64,000 nucleotides of DNA from an uncultured Bilophila sp. (lineage in GTDB: Bacteria; Desulfobacterota; Desulfovibrionia; Desulfovibrionales; Desulfovibrionaceae). The notes beneath the pieces are model-generated. The model was given only the letters and a program-made list of their open reading frames with translations, searched no databases and was not told the origin of the DNA. Positions 1-8,623 of the stretch are shown piece after piece (position 1 is the stretch's first letter; the number at the start of each line of letters is the position of its first letter). Location of the stretch: NCBI GenBank assembly GCA_910585945.1, contig CAJUHZ010000006.1, forward strand, positions 14,814 to 78,813, in the 5' to 3' direction. The position numbers were made by a program, and so were the translations under genes.

Positions 1-65
1 CGGGGGGCATGATGCCCCCCGAACCCCCTCATGAGCGGTTTTGCCGTCCGGCAAAACCGCCACTG

Positions 66-119
66 GGGGGGCAGGGGAATCATTCCCCTGCCGGGGGATT
101 GGGGGCGAGAAGCCCCCAA
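66..119. repeat. Dispersed double-hairpin repeat (family D), copy 1
   Basis: Two adjacent palindromes are visible: CAGGGGAATCATTCCCCTG and then a GGGGGC/GCCCCC hairpin with a GAGAA loop. The same pair in the same order occurs near 42150-42207 and 57426-57484. Bases 8-60 just before it carry further palindromes, including a GCGGTTTTGCC/GGCAAAACCGC hairpin resembling repeat family C. No gene is supported in bases 1-447. Confidence 0.7.
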
Positions 120-363
120 ATTTCAAACCGCCCATTCATGACGGCCATGCTCTTGACATTTTCCGCCGGGCGCGTAAAGTGTTCCCCAACAAGCGTACAG
201 ACAACGGCTTGTGAGAGACCCTGCCATACCGTGGGCTCGCAAGATGGGTGGATTTCATCCTTTTGTGAACTCATGTCATGGCGGGGTCTTGTATGTTGTC
301 GTCCTCCCTTGCCGCGCGCGGCGGCTTCCTCTTCCTTTCGCGCGCCGCGCCCCGAGTTTTCAG

Positions 364-400
364 GCCCCATCCCGACATGCTGTCGGGCGGGGGCTTTTTT
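364..400 (+). terminator. Rho-independent terminator of a gene left of the window
   Basis: A GCCCC..CCCGACA / TGTCGGG..GGGGC stem with a 3-4 base loop is followed directly by TTTTTT. It precedes the adhesin gene. A second perfect palindrome, GCGTCCGGACGC, followed by eight T lies at about 400-420 and may act as a tandem terminator. Confidence 0.65.
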
Positions 401-471
401 GCGTCCGGACGCCTTTTTTTCCGCACACGCCTTGTTGGTAAACTCTTTTGAAAACAGCAGGAGATGTTCTC

Positions 472-3400
472 ATGGCCGATATCACCCTCTCCCGTCCAGC
501 AGCCCAGACCCGGCAGACGGTCCCCAGCGCCGCCGAGGATCGCTTTGTTTTTGACTTCCCCACCAGCGACGCCACGCTCTCCCGTGACGGCGACAACCTG
601 ATCCTGACCTTCGACGACGGCGGATCCCTTGAACTGACCGATTTCTACACCACCTACAACAAGGAAAACATTCCCGATTTCGTGGTGGACGGCGCGGAAA
701 TCTCCGGCGCGGACTTCTTCACCGCCATGAACGAACCCGATCTCATGCCCGCCGCCGGTCCCGCCGCGGGCGCGGCCGCCGGCAACGGCGCGCGCTACCA
801 TGAGTACGCCAATTCCAGCCTTGCCGAAGGGCTTGATCACCTCAATGGCCTGGATTGGGGCATGAACCGTCCTCCCGTGGAAGAGATCTACCGCGGGGCC
901 GTGGGCGATGACGGCCGGGGCGCGGAACCGGGAGAACCCGGCGCGCCGATCGCCTCCACGCCAGTCAACCATACGCCGGATATCGACACGCCGGTGCGCC
1001 CCACACCGCCCGATCCGAATCCGGATCATCCCGGCAACAATGATCCCAACCACCCCGCCTGGATTCCCGGCGCGGGCAACGCCCACATTGTGGTGGACGA
1101 GGGCGCGTTGCCCGGGGATCAGGGCGGGAGCGGCCAGCACAACCTGCACGGCTACACGGGCGAGCACTCCTTCACTGTGGATGTGCACGGCGAACCCGGC
1201 GGCAGCATCGAACTGACCTACGACGGCCAGACCGTACGCATGGAACTGCCCGAGGACGGCGCGACAAGCGTCTCCCCGGATGGAAACAGCGTGTTGACGG
1301 TCAACGGCGTGGAAGTGACCATCACCGGCGCGGAGCTTGTGGACGGCAAATGGCAGGTCAACTATGAATACGAATTGACCGGCAAACAGGAGCACGACAG
1401 GGACAAGGGGCACGACACAACCCTGAGCGACAGCATCGACATCACCGTGACCGACGGCACCGGCGATGTGGCGAACGGTCAGTTGAATGTGGAAGTGCAT
1501 GACGATGTGCCGCGCTTCTCCGTGGAAGAGACGACGGACGCGACGCCGAAACTGGACGGTTCCTTCGATCTGCACTACGGCGCGGACGGCGAGGCCAGGC
1601 AAAGCGCGCTGACCGCCGACGGCGCGACGAAGACGGAAGTCAACGGCGATACGACGACATTCATGTTCGGCGACGGCGTACTGACCGTAACGAAGGGGAA
1701 TGACGGCAGCTACAGCTATGAGTTCATGCCCAATGACCCGAATGTCACCTTCAGCAAGCCCATCACGCTGACCGCCACGGACAGCGACGGCGATAGCGAC
1801 ACGATCACCCTGACCGTGGGCAAGACCGTGCCCCAGATATTCCCGGGGAAGGACCCCGATCCCGATAATCCGGACAACGTCACCCCCGACGATCCTGCCA
1901 CGCCTGCTGTTGAAGTGGGGCGGATTGTTGTGGATGAAGGGGATCAGCCGCAGCACAACGACGGGTTCAGTCATGGAAAGTCCGGCGAGGGCAGTTTCCT
2001 TGCGGATCTGAACGGCGAGAACGGCACGATCAGGATCGACGGGCTGACGATCACGATCCGGGACGGCCAGGTTGCGGAGGTGACCGGATCCGCCTCCAAA
2101 AATGGCGTGAAGCTTTCCATTGACGCGGATGACGTTTCGTTGACCGCTGACGGCAAATGGCAGGTCAACTACGAATACGAACTGACCGGCAGCCAGACGC
2201 ACGAAGGGAAGAATGACGCATCCCTTGATGGCGCGTTTGATATTACGGTGACGGACGCCAGCGGCGACATCGCTTCCGGATCGCTTGCCGTCGAGGTGCA
2301 TGACGATGTGGCCACAATCACCACCAGCAATTACAACAGCAGCCCCATTACGGATCCGACGCCGCAGATCAGCTTTGATTTCCGGCAGGATACCTTTGAT
2401 AACCTGACAACCTCCTGGAACACCAACAAGACAGGGTTTTCCAGGGTTGAACAGGATTCCGTGCAGATATTCGCTTCAAACGTGAAATATACCTATGCGG
2501 CCGACGGCAGCCTTGTTGTCGATCAGGTGTATGATGAAAACGGCGGCAGTCTCGAAGAAAGAAATCCTGGCCAGACTATCGGCAACTACGGAAAATTTCT
2601 GTCCATCTCACAGGATGGTCTTGGCGTCGGCAACAAGTGGGGCGGCGACGACCTTGCCATGAAGCCCGGCGACTCAACCCTCTCGGAAGCCCTTGTTCTT
2701 GAAACAAAAAACGGTTCCGTGTCCTATGGCATGAACCTGGAATTCGGAAGATTTGAGGACGGCGACAAGGCGCTGGTCACGTTCATGCTTACCCCGCGCA
2801 ACAATAACGACGATACTGTGGTATTCTCGAAAGTCGTCTCCTATTCCGATCTTGTGAATGGGAAAATCCATATTGATGTTCCCGACGGCTTCACAAAGGT
2901 GTTCATTTCCGCTCTTCCCGGCGAAGGTGCTGACGGCCAGTCCCACAATTCGGCTTTCACGGTGAAAACGCTGGAAATGACGCGCCCGTCCTGGGAACAT
3001 GAGGGCACATTCACAATAAATCCCGGTGCGGACGGTGTTGCTGACGCCGATGGGGACGGCATTCCGGATTCTTTCGCATGGGATGTCGATCTGGGCAATT
3101 TCGGCAATCCGCCAAAGGTTGTGGTCAAGGAGGGGCCGGGAAGCGGTGAATATACGCTTGTTAAGGACACAAGCGGCACGGATCCCTATGTGATGATTTT
3201 CAAGCTGTCCGGCAAGCCCAATGGTGCAAACGGCACGAACCTTGATGGAAACGCGCTTTTCATCGTCAGGGTGGATCCGGAGCACGGTACATGGACGATA
3301 GATCAGTTCTACAAATTTGATCCTGCCAATGGCAATAAACCGACCTTTGACCTCAAGTTCCAGGTGACGGACGGCGACGGCGATGTGGCGCAGGCATCGC

Positions 3401-5118
3401 AAACGGTCAACGCCGCTCTGGACGCCACCCTCGACAGATTCCAGAACGTGGTGGACGATACCTTCAATGGCACAGACACCAAGAATGACACCCATGCATC
3501 CATACTGACGGGTACGGAAGCAAACGACCTGATGTATGGTCGGGGTGGAAATGATATCCTGTTCGGTGATGCGGGGGATAATTTTGAAACTCATCTCCGC
3601 GAGGAGCTTACTCTTTGGAACAATCCGGCTGCTGATTACCAGCAAATCTACATCAGATTGAACAACTCCAAGCCAAATGCAGATGAGTCTAATGGTCTTC
3701 ATTTGGAGAGCATTCTGACTAAACTTGAACAATACGAGGGCAAGGGCGGCGATGACGCACTCTTTGGCGGCCTCGGCAACGACATCCTTTTCGGCGGTGC
3801 CGGAAACGATTACCTGTATGGTAATGGCAAAAACAAGGAGGATGCCACAACCAAGTTTACCGACAAGGACATGCTCTTTGGCGGCAGCGGCAACGACATC
3901 CTTGTCTATGACGCCAACGACGCCATCATTCATGGCGGCAGCGATACCGATATCCTGCTTGCCGGCAGCGACGCTCCTTCCCTGGCGGAAATGATGGATT
4001 CCGGGAATGGCAGCGGCGACAGGCCCTATGTCGGGGGCATCGAAGTGCTGCTCAGGAGCATGGGCACCAAGCATGTGGAAAATCTCGGCATCACCAGCCT
4101 CAAGGCATTGAGGGAAAGATACGGCGTTGAAATAGAAAACAACATGCTGGTGCTCGGCGCCGCATGGAGCCAGATTCCCAGTGACGCCGGCGGCAACCTC
4201 ATCTTTGAACTCACGCTGGCTGACGGCAGCAAGCTGCAACTGGAAACGACACTGGGGCAGGATGAGGTTAAGGGCGACTATACGCGGCTGTCGCCCGAGG
4301 ACGCCGTCGCCCAGACAGCCGCCTTCACGGATGACGCCGACGCCGCCGTGGCTGCGGCCTCTGGCGCGGATCGTGTCGCACAGCAGGATGCGGATGGCGA
4401 CGTTGCCCTTGGCGTTGCCGATACCGCCCCTGCCGAGGCTCTGCCGTTCCAGGCCGCAATGCCCTCTCAGTCTGCGGATCTGCCGCGTGCGGAAGCCGTG
4501 GCGTCGGCCGCCCGGCCGCAGGCCGCCGCCGGGGGCGATGACGACGCTGCCGGCACGCCCGACGCCGCGCTTGACGACTTCCTGGCGCATGTCGACGAGT
4601 TGGGCGGCAAGGCCGATGAAGTTCTCTTCGGCAGCGACGCCAACGACTTCCTTGTCGGCGCGGAAGGTCAGGACTACATGTACGCCGGCGCGGGCGACGA
4701 CCTCATTGTCTACGACCCCACGGATTACCTCATCCACGGCGGGGACGGCATCGACGTTCTGCTCGGCGGCTCCGATCTCTCCCTTTCCCTGGAAGACATG
4801 CTCCAGGCCGCGGATCCGGACAATGGCCCCATTGTGAAGGACGTGGAAGTGCTCATCAAGGGCGCTGACGCCCTCAGCCTCACCAGCATGGACGAACTGG
4901 CCGAAAAGCTCGGCGTGATCATCGATCACGAAAAGGGAACCATGACCCTGACCGGCTGGACAAAGGGCGATTCCGTGACCGGCGCGGACGGCAAAACCTA
5001 CACGACGTACACCAACGGCGACGTGACGCTGGAGACCACGCTCACGACGCAGACCGAAACGGCCGGCGAAGCTGAAGGCATGGTGCAGCAATTCACCCTG
5101 CAAACCATCAACGGCTGA
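472..5118 (+). CDS. Giant RTX/type I-secreted adhesin-like protein
   Basis: About 1548 residues. The ATG at 472 was chosen because AGGAG lies 8-9 bases upstream; an in-frame ATG 24 bases earlier lacks a site. There is no Sec signal peptide. An N-terminal region of about 200 residues ends in a Pro/Asp-rich linker. Two related Ca-dependent adhesin-type repeats follow, each opening with IVVDEG (near residues 205 and 484) and closing with VNYEYELTG...VEVHDDV. Glycine/aspartate nonapeptides of the hemolysin Ca-binding kind (GGNDILFG, GGAGNDYLYG, GAGDDLIVYD) lie near residues 1011-1043, 1092-1126 and 1389-1430. The C-terminal module (RTX, then IHGG, then DxLLxGSD, then an MLxL stretch) occurs twice, near 1136-1276 and 1389-1548. 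In this family such C-termini are read by ABC-type type I exporters; no exporter is in the window. A surface or biofilm adhesin is the likely role (inference). Confidence 0.88.
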   Translation: MADITLSRPAAQTRQTVPSAAEDRFVFDFPTSDATLSRDGDNLILTFDDGGSLELTDFYTTYNKENIPDFVVDGAEISGADFFTAMNEPDLMPAAGPAAGAAAGNGARYHEYANSSLAEGLDHLNGLDWGMNRPPVEEIYRGAVGDDGRGAEPGEPGAPIASTPVNHTPDIDTPVRPTPPDPNPDHPGNNDPNHPAWIPGAGNAHIVVDEGALPGDQGGSGQHNLHGYTGEHSFTVDVHGEPGGSIELTYDGQTVRMELPEDGATSVSPDGNSVLTVNGVEVTITGAELVDGKWQVNYEYELTGKQEHDRDKGHDTTLSDSIDITVTDGTGDVANGQLNVEVHDDVPRFSVEETTDATPKLDGSFDLHYGADGEARQSALTADGATKTEVNGDTTTFMFGDGVLTVTKGNDGSYSYEFMPNDPNVTFSKPITLTATDSDGDSDTITLTVGKTVPQIFPGKDPDPDNPDNVTPDDPATPAVEVGRIVVDEGDQPQHNDGFSHGKSGEGSFLADLNGENGTIRIDGLTITIRDGQVAEVTGSASKNGVKLSIDADDVSLTADGKWQVNYEYELTGSQTHEGKNDASLDGAFDITVTDASGDIASGSLAVEVHDDVATITTSNYNSSPITDPTPQISFDFRQDTFDNLTTSWNTNKTGFSRVEQDSVQIFASNVKYTYAADGSLVVDQVYDENGGSLEERNPGQTIGNYGKFLSISQDGLGVGNKWGGDDLAMKPGDSTLSEALVLETKNGSVSYGMNLEFGRFEDGDKALVTFMLTPRNNNDDTVVFSKVVSYSDLVNGKIHIDVPDGFTKVFISALPGEGADGQSHNSAFTVKTLEMTRPSWEHEGTFTINPGADGVADADGDGIPDSFAWDVDLGNFGNPPKVVVKEGPGSGEYTLVKDTSGTDPYVMIFKLSGKPNGANGTNLDGNALFIVRVDPEHGTWTIDQFYKFDPANGNKPTFDLKFQVTDGDGDVAQASQTVNAALDATLDRFQNVVDDTFNGTDTKNDTHASILTGTEANDLMYGRGGNDILFGDAGDNFETHLREELTLWNNPAADYQQIYIRLNNSKPNADESNGLHLESILTKLEQYEGKGGDDALFGGLGNDILFGGAGNDYLYGNGKNKEDATTKFTDKDMLFGGSGNDILVYDANDAIIHGGSDTDILLAGSDAPSLAEMMDSGNGSGDRPYVGGIEVLLRSMGTKHVENLGITSLKALRERYGVEIENNMLVLGAAWSQIPSDAGGNLIFELTLADGSKLQLETTLGQDEVKGDYTRLSPEDAVAQTAAFTDDADAAVAAASGADRVAQQDADGDVALGVADTAPAEALPFQAAMPSQSADLPRAEAVASAARPQAAAGGDDDAAGTPDAALDDFLAHVDELGGKADEVLFGSDANDFLVGAEGQDYMYAGAGDDLIVYDPTDYLIHGGDGIDVLLGGSDLSLSLEDMLQAADPDNGPIVKDVEVLIKGADALSLTSMDELAEKLGVIIDHEKGTMTLTGWTKGDSVTGADGKTYTTYTNGDVTLETTLTTQTETAGEAEGMVQQFTLQTING

Positions 5119-5136
5119 AGCGGGGCATGACAGGAC

Positions 5137-5160
5137 GGGGCGGCCGGCGACGGCCGCCCC
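5137..5160 (+). terminator. Hairpin after the adhesin gene
   Basis: A perfect GGGGCGGCCG / CGGCCGCCCC stem with a GCGA loop begins 18 bases past the adhesin stop. There is no T-run, so it may protect the mRNA end rather than terminate alone. Confidence 0.5.
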
Positions 5161-5224
5161 GATCGGATCAACGCGCCTCCCGCAAGTGTTCCTTGCCGGG
5201 AGACGCCGGCCTGCCGGGAGCGGT

Positions 5225-6433
5225 ATGCGCATTCTTTTCTGTCACGAAAATTTTCCGGGCCGCTTCGGCTTCATGGCCGAACATCTCGCGGCGAATCCGG
5301 AAAACGAGGTGCTCTTCGCCTCCTGCCACCAGCGGCGCGGCGCAACCGTGCCGGGCGTGCGGCGCATCATCCTGAGAACGGAAGCCGCCCGGCGTTCCCC
5401 GCAGGAAGAAAATTGCGCCCAGGCCTGGTGCAGGGCCACGCTCTCCGGCAAGGGCGGCTATGCGTTTCTGCAACGGATCAATGCGGAATTTCAGCCGCAT
5501 TGGGTGCTGAGTTCCGCCTCCCGCGGCGCAACCTTTTTTGTGCAGAGGGCGTTTCCCCAGGCGTTTCATGTGTTCTACGCCGGGGTTGACGAGACGAACC
5601 GGCAGCCGGCCGATCTTGCGGAAGACAAAAAGGCGGAACTCGACATGCAGTGCGTGCAGATCCTGCAAAGCCGGCTCTGTTTTGTCTTTTCCGCACGGCA
5701 GCGCGCGTTTTTTCCCCCGGCAATCCGGGCGAATCTCCGGTGCGCGACGCCCTGGGTGGATACGGACTGGATGTGCCCCGACAGCACGGCTGTCCTGCGT
5801 TGCGAGGAACTTGAACACGTTCCGGGGCAGGAGCTTGTTTCTTTTGACGTGCGGCATTTTGCCGCCGCGCTGGCGAAGGATCTGAGGGATCTTTTTGTGG
5901 GGCTGCTCGCGGCCAGACCCTCCTGTCGCGTCCTGGTCTGTTTTGGCGGAAACCCCATGCGCAAGCTGTTTGAAGCATGGCGCCCACACCTGCCCGACGC
6001 CATGCGCCGCCGGCTGCATCTTGCGAATTTTCTGCCCCTTGCGGAATACCGGAACATGTTCCGCGTCACCCGTCTGCATGTTTGCGCGGACGCCGCGCCC
6101 TCGCCCCTGCCCGGTTGTCTGGAGGCCATGAGTTGCGGCGCGGCGCTGATGCTGCCCGCCCCTCCCGCTTCTTTCGTTTCCCTCGCTTCCGGGGCCGCTT
6201 TTCTGAAGCCGGGCGAAAACATGCTCCCGCTTCCGCAGAACGGCCCGCAGGAGCAGCTTGCGGCCGTCCTCCGCGCGCTGGACCGGCCCGACAGACTGGC
6301 CGACCTGGGGTTCGCGGCCCGGAGGAGTGTTGTGGCGGCCTACAGCCCGCAAAAGCTCGTGCCCCCGCATGTCGAAACAGTGCTGGCGGAATACGAAAGG
6401 TTCAGGCAGGGGCAGCGGGGCGATTTGGCGTGA
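5225..6433 (+). CDS. Glycosyltransferase, GT4-like
   Basis: About 402 residues. The ATG at 5225 follows GGGAG with a 4-base gap and opens MRILFCHENFPGRFG, the usual N-terminus of GT-B glycosyltransferases; an earlier in-frame ATG at 5186 lacks this fit. The C-terminal half has the acceptor/donor-domain pattern LPLAEYRNMFRVT...PSPLPGCLEAMSCGAALML, which resembles the E-x7-E region of GT4 enzymes, and then LKPGENMLPLP. The gene lies about 100 bases after the adhesin gene in the same direction, so it could modify a surface polymer or the adhesin; that link is only positional. Substrate unknown. Confidence 0.7.
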   Translation: MRILFCHENFPGRFGFMAEHLAANPENEVLFASCHQRRGATVPGVRRIILRTEAARRSPQEENCAQAWCRATLSGKGGYAFLQRINAEFQPHWVLSSASRGATFFVQRAFPQAFHVFYAGVDETNRQPADLAEDKKAELDMQCVQILQSRLCFVFSARQRAFFPPAIRANLRCATPWVDTDWMCPDSTAVLRCEELEHVPGQELVSFDVRHFAAALAKDLRDLFVGLLAARPSCRVLVCFGGNPMRKLFEAWRPHLPDAMRRRLHLANFLPLAEYRNMFRVTRLHVCADAAPSPLPGCLEAMSCGAALMLPAPPASFVSLASGAAFLKPGENMLPLPQNGPQEQLAAVLRALDRPDRLADLGFAARRSVVAAYSPQKLVPPHVETVLAEYERFRQGQRGDLA

Positions 6434-6519
6434 TTCTTGACGGCGCGCTCCGAGTCTGTCATGTCGCCTGCACGGGGCGGCGTCGGCCGTCCTGTTCCAC
6501 CCGCAACCGCGAGCACGCC

Positions 6520-6885
6520 ATGCTGTTTTCCCGCGTTTTCAATCCGCGTCACCTGCGTGGCGCGACGCAACATTCCCTTGCCGGTCTTGCCCGCGCCTGG
6601 CAGGGCGAGCAGGCCTTTCGGCATGAAGTCGTCGTTCTTGTCATTCTCCTGCTGGCGCTGATCGTCACGGGAAAGGATTTTGGCGAGTGGCTGCTGGTGA
6701 TCGGCGGCTGGCTCGGCGTCATGGTGGTGGAACTGCTCAACAGCGCCATTGAGGAAGCCTTTGATCTCGTCAGCACGGAATGGAACGCCCGGATCAAGGC
6801 CGGCAAGGACATGGCCTCGGCCGCCATTCTTGTGGCCATGATCGTCAATGTCGGGATCTGGGCCTTTGTTTTCTTTATCGGCTGA
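6520..6885 (+). CDS. dgkA: Diacylglycerol kinase DgkA
   Basis: 121 residues, the normal size for the small integral-membrane kinase that phosphorylates diacylglycerol to phosphatidic acid and recycles lipid from membrane-derived glycan synthesis. The family signature VELLNSAIEEAFDLVS (catalytic Glu plus the metal-binding Glu) is present, followed by KAGKDMASAAILVAM. Three hydrophobic helices are visible (HEVVVLVILLLALIV, LLVIGGWLGVMVVELL, ASAAILVAMIVNVGIWAFVF). The ATG at 6520 gives the expected length; a much longer open frame upstream is unsupported. Confidence 0.93.
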   Translation: MLFSRVFNPRHLRGATQHSLAGLARAWQGEQAFRHEVVVLVILLLALIVTGKDFGEWLLVIGGWLGVMVVELLNSAIEEAFDLVSTEWNARIKAGKDMASAAILVAMIVNVGIWAFVFFIG

Positions 6886-6912
6886 AGTGCGTCAAGTCAG
6901 GGGAATCCCGCT

Positions 6913-7199
6913 TCACTTTTGCAGGAAGGCCATCACGGCGACGATCAACGCCGTTTGGGCGACCATCGTCGCGATCATCCATTTGAGAATTTCATGCTTT
7001 GTATTGGCGATTGCTTCCTTCAGTTCCGTACGCACGGCCTGCAAATCGGCTTTGGTGGCAAGCTCCTTGCGTGACGTCTCGTCGTAGCTGTGCACGACGC
7101 TCTGCATCACTTCAACCTGCACTTGGCCTGGGCTTCAGGAACGCCGGCGTTCTTCAGCTTTTCAAAGTAGCCGAGCGTATCAAAGCTTGTGGTGGTCAT
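6913..7199 (-). pseudogene. DUF1640-like coiled-coil membrane protein, frameshifted
   Basis: Two frames together make one protein. The first, starting at 7199 after a GGAGG site, reads MTTTSFDTLGYFEKLKNAGVPEAQAK and then runs into stop at 7107. The second continues VEVMQSVVHSYDETSRKELATKADLQAVRTELKEAI with a C-terminal membrane helix (MIATMVAQTALIVAVMAFLQ) and ends at 6913. They fuse into AQAK-VQVEVMQ if one G is restored near 7118-7124. This is the DUF1640/CCDC90-like architecture: a short N-terminal helix, a coiled coil and one C-terminal membrane anchor. Either a real one-base deletion or a sequencing error is possible. Confidence 0.75.
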
Positions 7200-7399
7200 G
7201 CTGGCCTCCTGTGGCGCGGGTGACCGCATCCTGTGCGGACGCGCGTGGTTTACAGGTAGGACATTTTGTTCTTCCGGGCAATATGGAATCGCGGGAACGC
7301 CCCGTCTTGCCGTCGGCGTTCGCACGCCGTATAAGCATCCGCGTCGGCATGTTCCCCGATATCCTTTGACCCCCCCTGAAAAGACGGCAAGGAAACCGC

Positions 7400-8623
7400 A
7401 TGCGCACGCTTTTTCTCAAAAAACACGAGGACCGGCGCATCCGGGCCGGTCACCTCTGGGTTTTCAGCAACGAGGTGGACGTCAGGCGTTCGCCCCTGAC
7501 CGAGTTCGCGCCCGGCGAGGCCGCCGAATTGCGGGACGCCGAAGGCCGGGCGCTCGGCGCGGTCTACGTCAACCCGGCCTCGCTCATTGCGGCGCGCGTG
7601 GTCAGCCGTCGCCCCGACGAAGCCCTGGATACGGATCTGATCCGCCGCCGGCTTGCCGACGCCCTGGCTCTGCGCGAGCGGCTCTTTGCCGCGCCGTTTT
7701 ATCGCCTGTGTCATGGCGAGGGCGATTTCCTGCCCGGTCTTGTCGTGGATCGCTACGACGATATCCTCTGCGTTCAACTGACCGCCGCCGGCATGGACGC
7801 GCGGCGGGACGACGTGCTTGAGGTTCTGCGCGAGCTTTGCCGGCCCGCCGGGGTGCTGTTGCGCAACGACACGCCGGCCCGCACTCTGGAGGGGCTTGCC
7901 CTTGGCGTCGAGGCCGTGGGGCCTGTTCCGGACGAAATCGAAGTCCTTGAAAACGGCGCGCGTTATCTGGTTCCTCTGGCCGAAGGCCAGAAAACCGGCT
8001 GGTTTTACGATCAGCGCCTCAACCGCCGGCACGCGGCGCGTCTTGCGGCGGGAAAAGATGTCCGGGTGCTGGACGCCTTCTGCTACGCCGGCGGCTTTGG
8101 CGTGGCCGCGGCCCGCGCCGGCGCGGCGTCGGTGACGTTTCTGGACGCTTCGGCGGCGGCTCTGGCGTTTGCCGCGCGCAATCTGGAGCGCAACGCTCCG
8201 GGCTGCGCGGGCGAAACCGTGCCCGGCGACGCGCTGGAAACCCTGAAGCGCCTGGCCGACGAGGGCCGCCGTTTTGATCTCGTCTGCCTCGATCCTCCCG
8301 CCTTCATCAAGCGCCGCAAGGATGCCGCGCAAGGGCTGGCCGCCTACCGTCGCGTCAACGATCTGGGCTTGCGCCTGGTTGAGGACGGGGGCATGATCGT
8401 CACCTGTTCGTGCTCGCACCATCTGGCCGTGGACGATCTGCGGCGGCTGATCGCGAGCCAGGCCGCCAAACGCGGCTGCAACGTCCGGCTGCTGCGCCAG
8501 GGAGGTCAGGGGCCGGATCATCCGATCCACCCGGCCATGCCCGAGACCGCCTATCTGAAAACATTCACGCTCCAGGTCTCGAGGGAAGGCCGGAGCACTT
8601 CCGCACGAGTTTCGCCATGCTGA
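7400..8623 (+). CDS. rlmI: Class I rRNA (cytosine-C5)-methyltransferase, RlmI-like
   Basis: 407 residues, close to the 396 of E. coli RlmI, which methylates C1962 of 23S rRNA. An N-terminal PUA-like domain (LKKHEDRRIRAGHLWVFSNEV...) is followed by the family segment EGQKTGWFYDQRLNR. The SAM-binding fold has VLDAFCYAGGFGVAAARAG and the acidic LDPPAFIKRRKD motif, and the candidate catalytic cysteines lie in CSCSHHL. The bases before 7400 carry AAGGAAACCGC as a weak site. The stop overlaps the next gene's start by 7 bases (ATGCTGA), indicating co-translation. Confidence 0.85.
   Translation: MRTLFLKKHEDRRIRAGHLWVFSNEVDVRRSPLTEFAPGEAAELRDAEGRALGAVYVNPASLIAARVVSRRPDEALDTDLIRRRLADALALRERLFAAPFYRLCHGEGDFLPGLVVDRYDDILCVQLTAAGMDARRDDVLEVLRELCRPAGVLLRNDTPARTLEGLALGVEAVGPVPDEIEVLENGARYLVPLAEGQKTGWFYDQRLNRRHAARLAAGKDVRVLDAFCYAGGFGVAAARAGAASVTFLDASAAALAFAARNLERNAPGCAGETVPGDALETLKRLADEGRRFDLVCLDPPAFIKRRKDAAQGLAAYRRVNDLGLRLVEDGGMIVTCSCSHHLAVDDLRRLIASQAAKRGCNVRLLRQGGQGPDHPIHPAMPETAYLKTFTLQVSREGRSTSARVSPC

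Noticed and set aside
271..2301. Long leftward open frame (676 codons) opposite the adhesin gene
   Set aside because: It is antisense to a clear RTX gene, has no family features and is an artefact of GC-rich codon structure. The same holds for the leftward frame at 2674-5232.
3505..4760. Possible CRISPR-like or tandem repeat array in the adhesin gene
   Set aside because: The periodicity comes from RTX nonapeptide coding, not from constant repeats with unique spacers.
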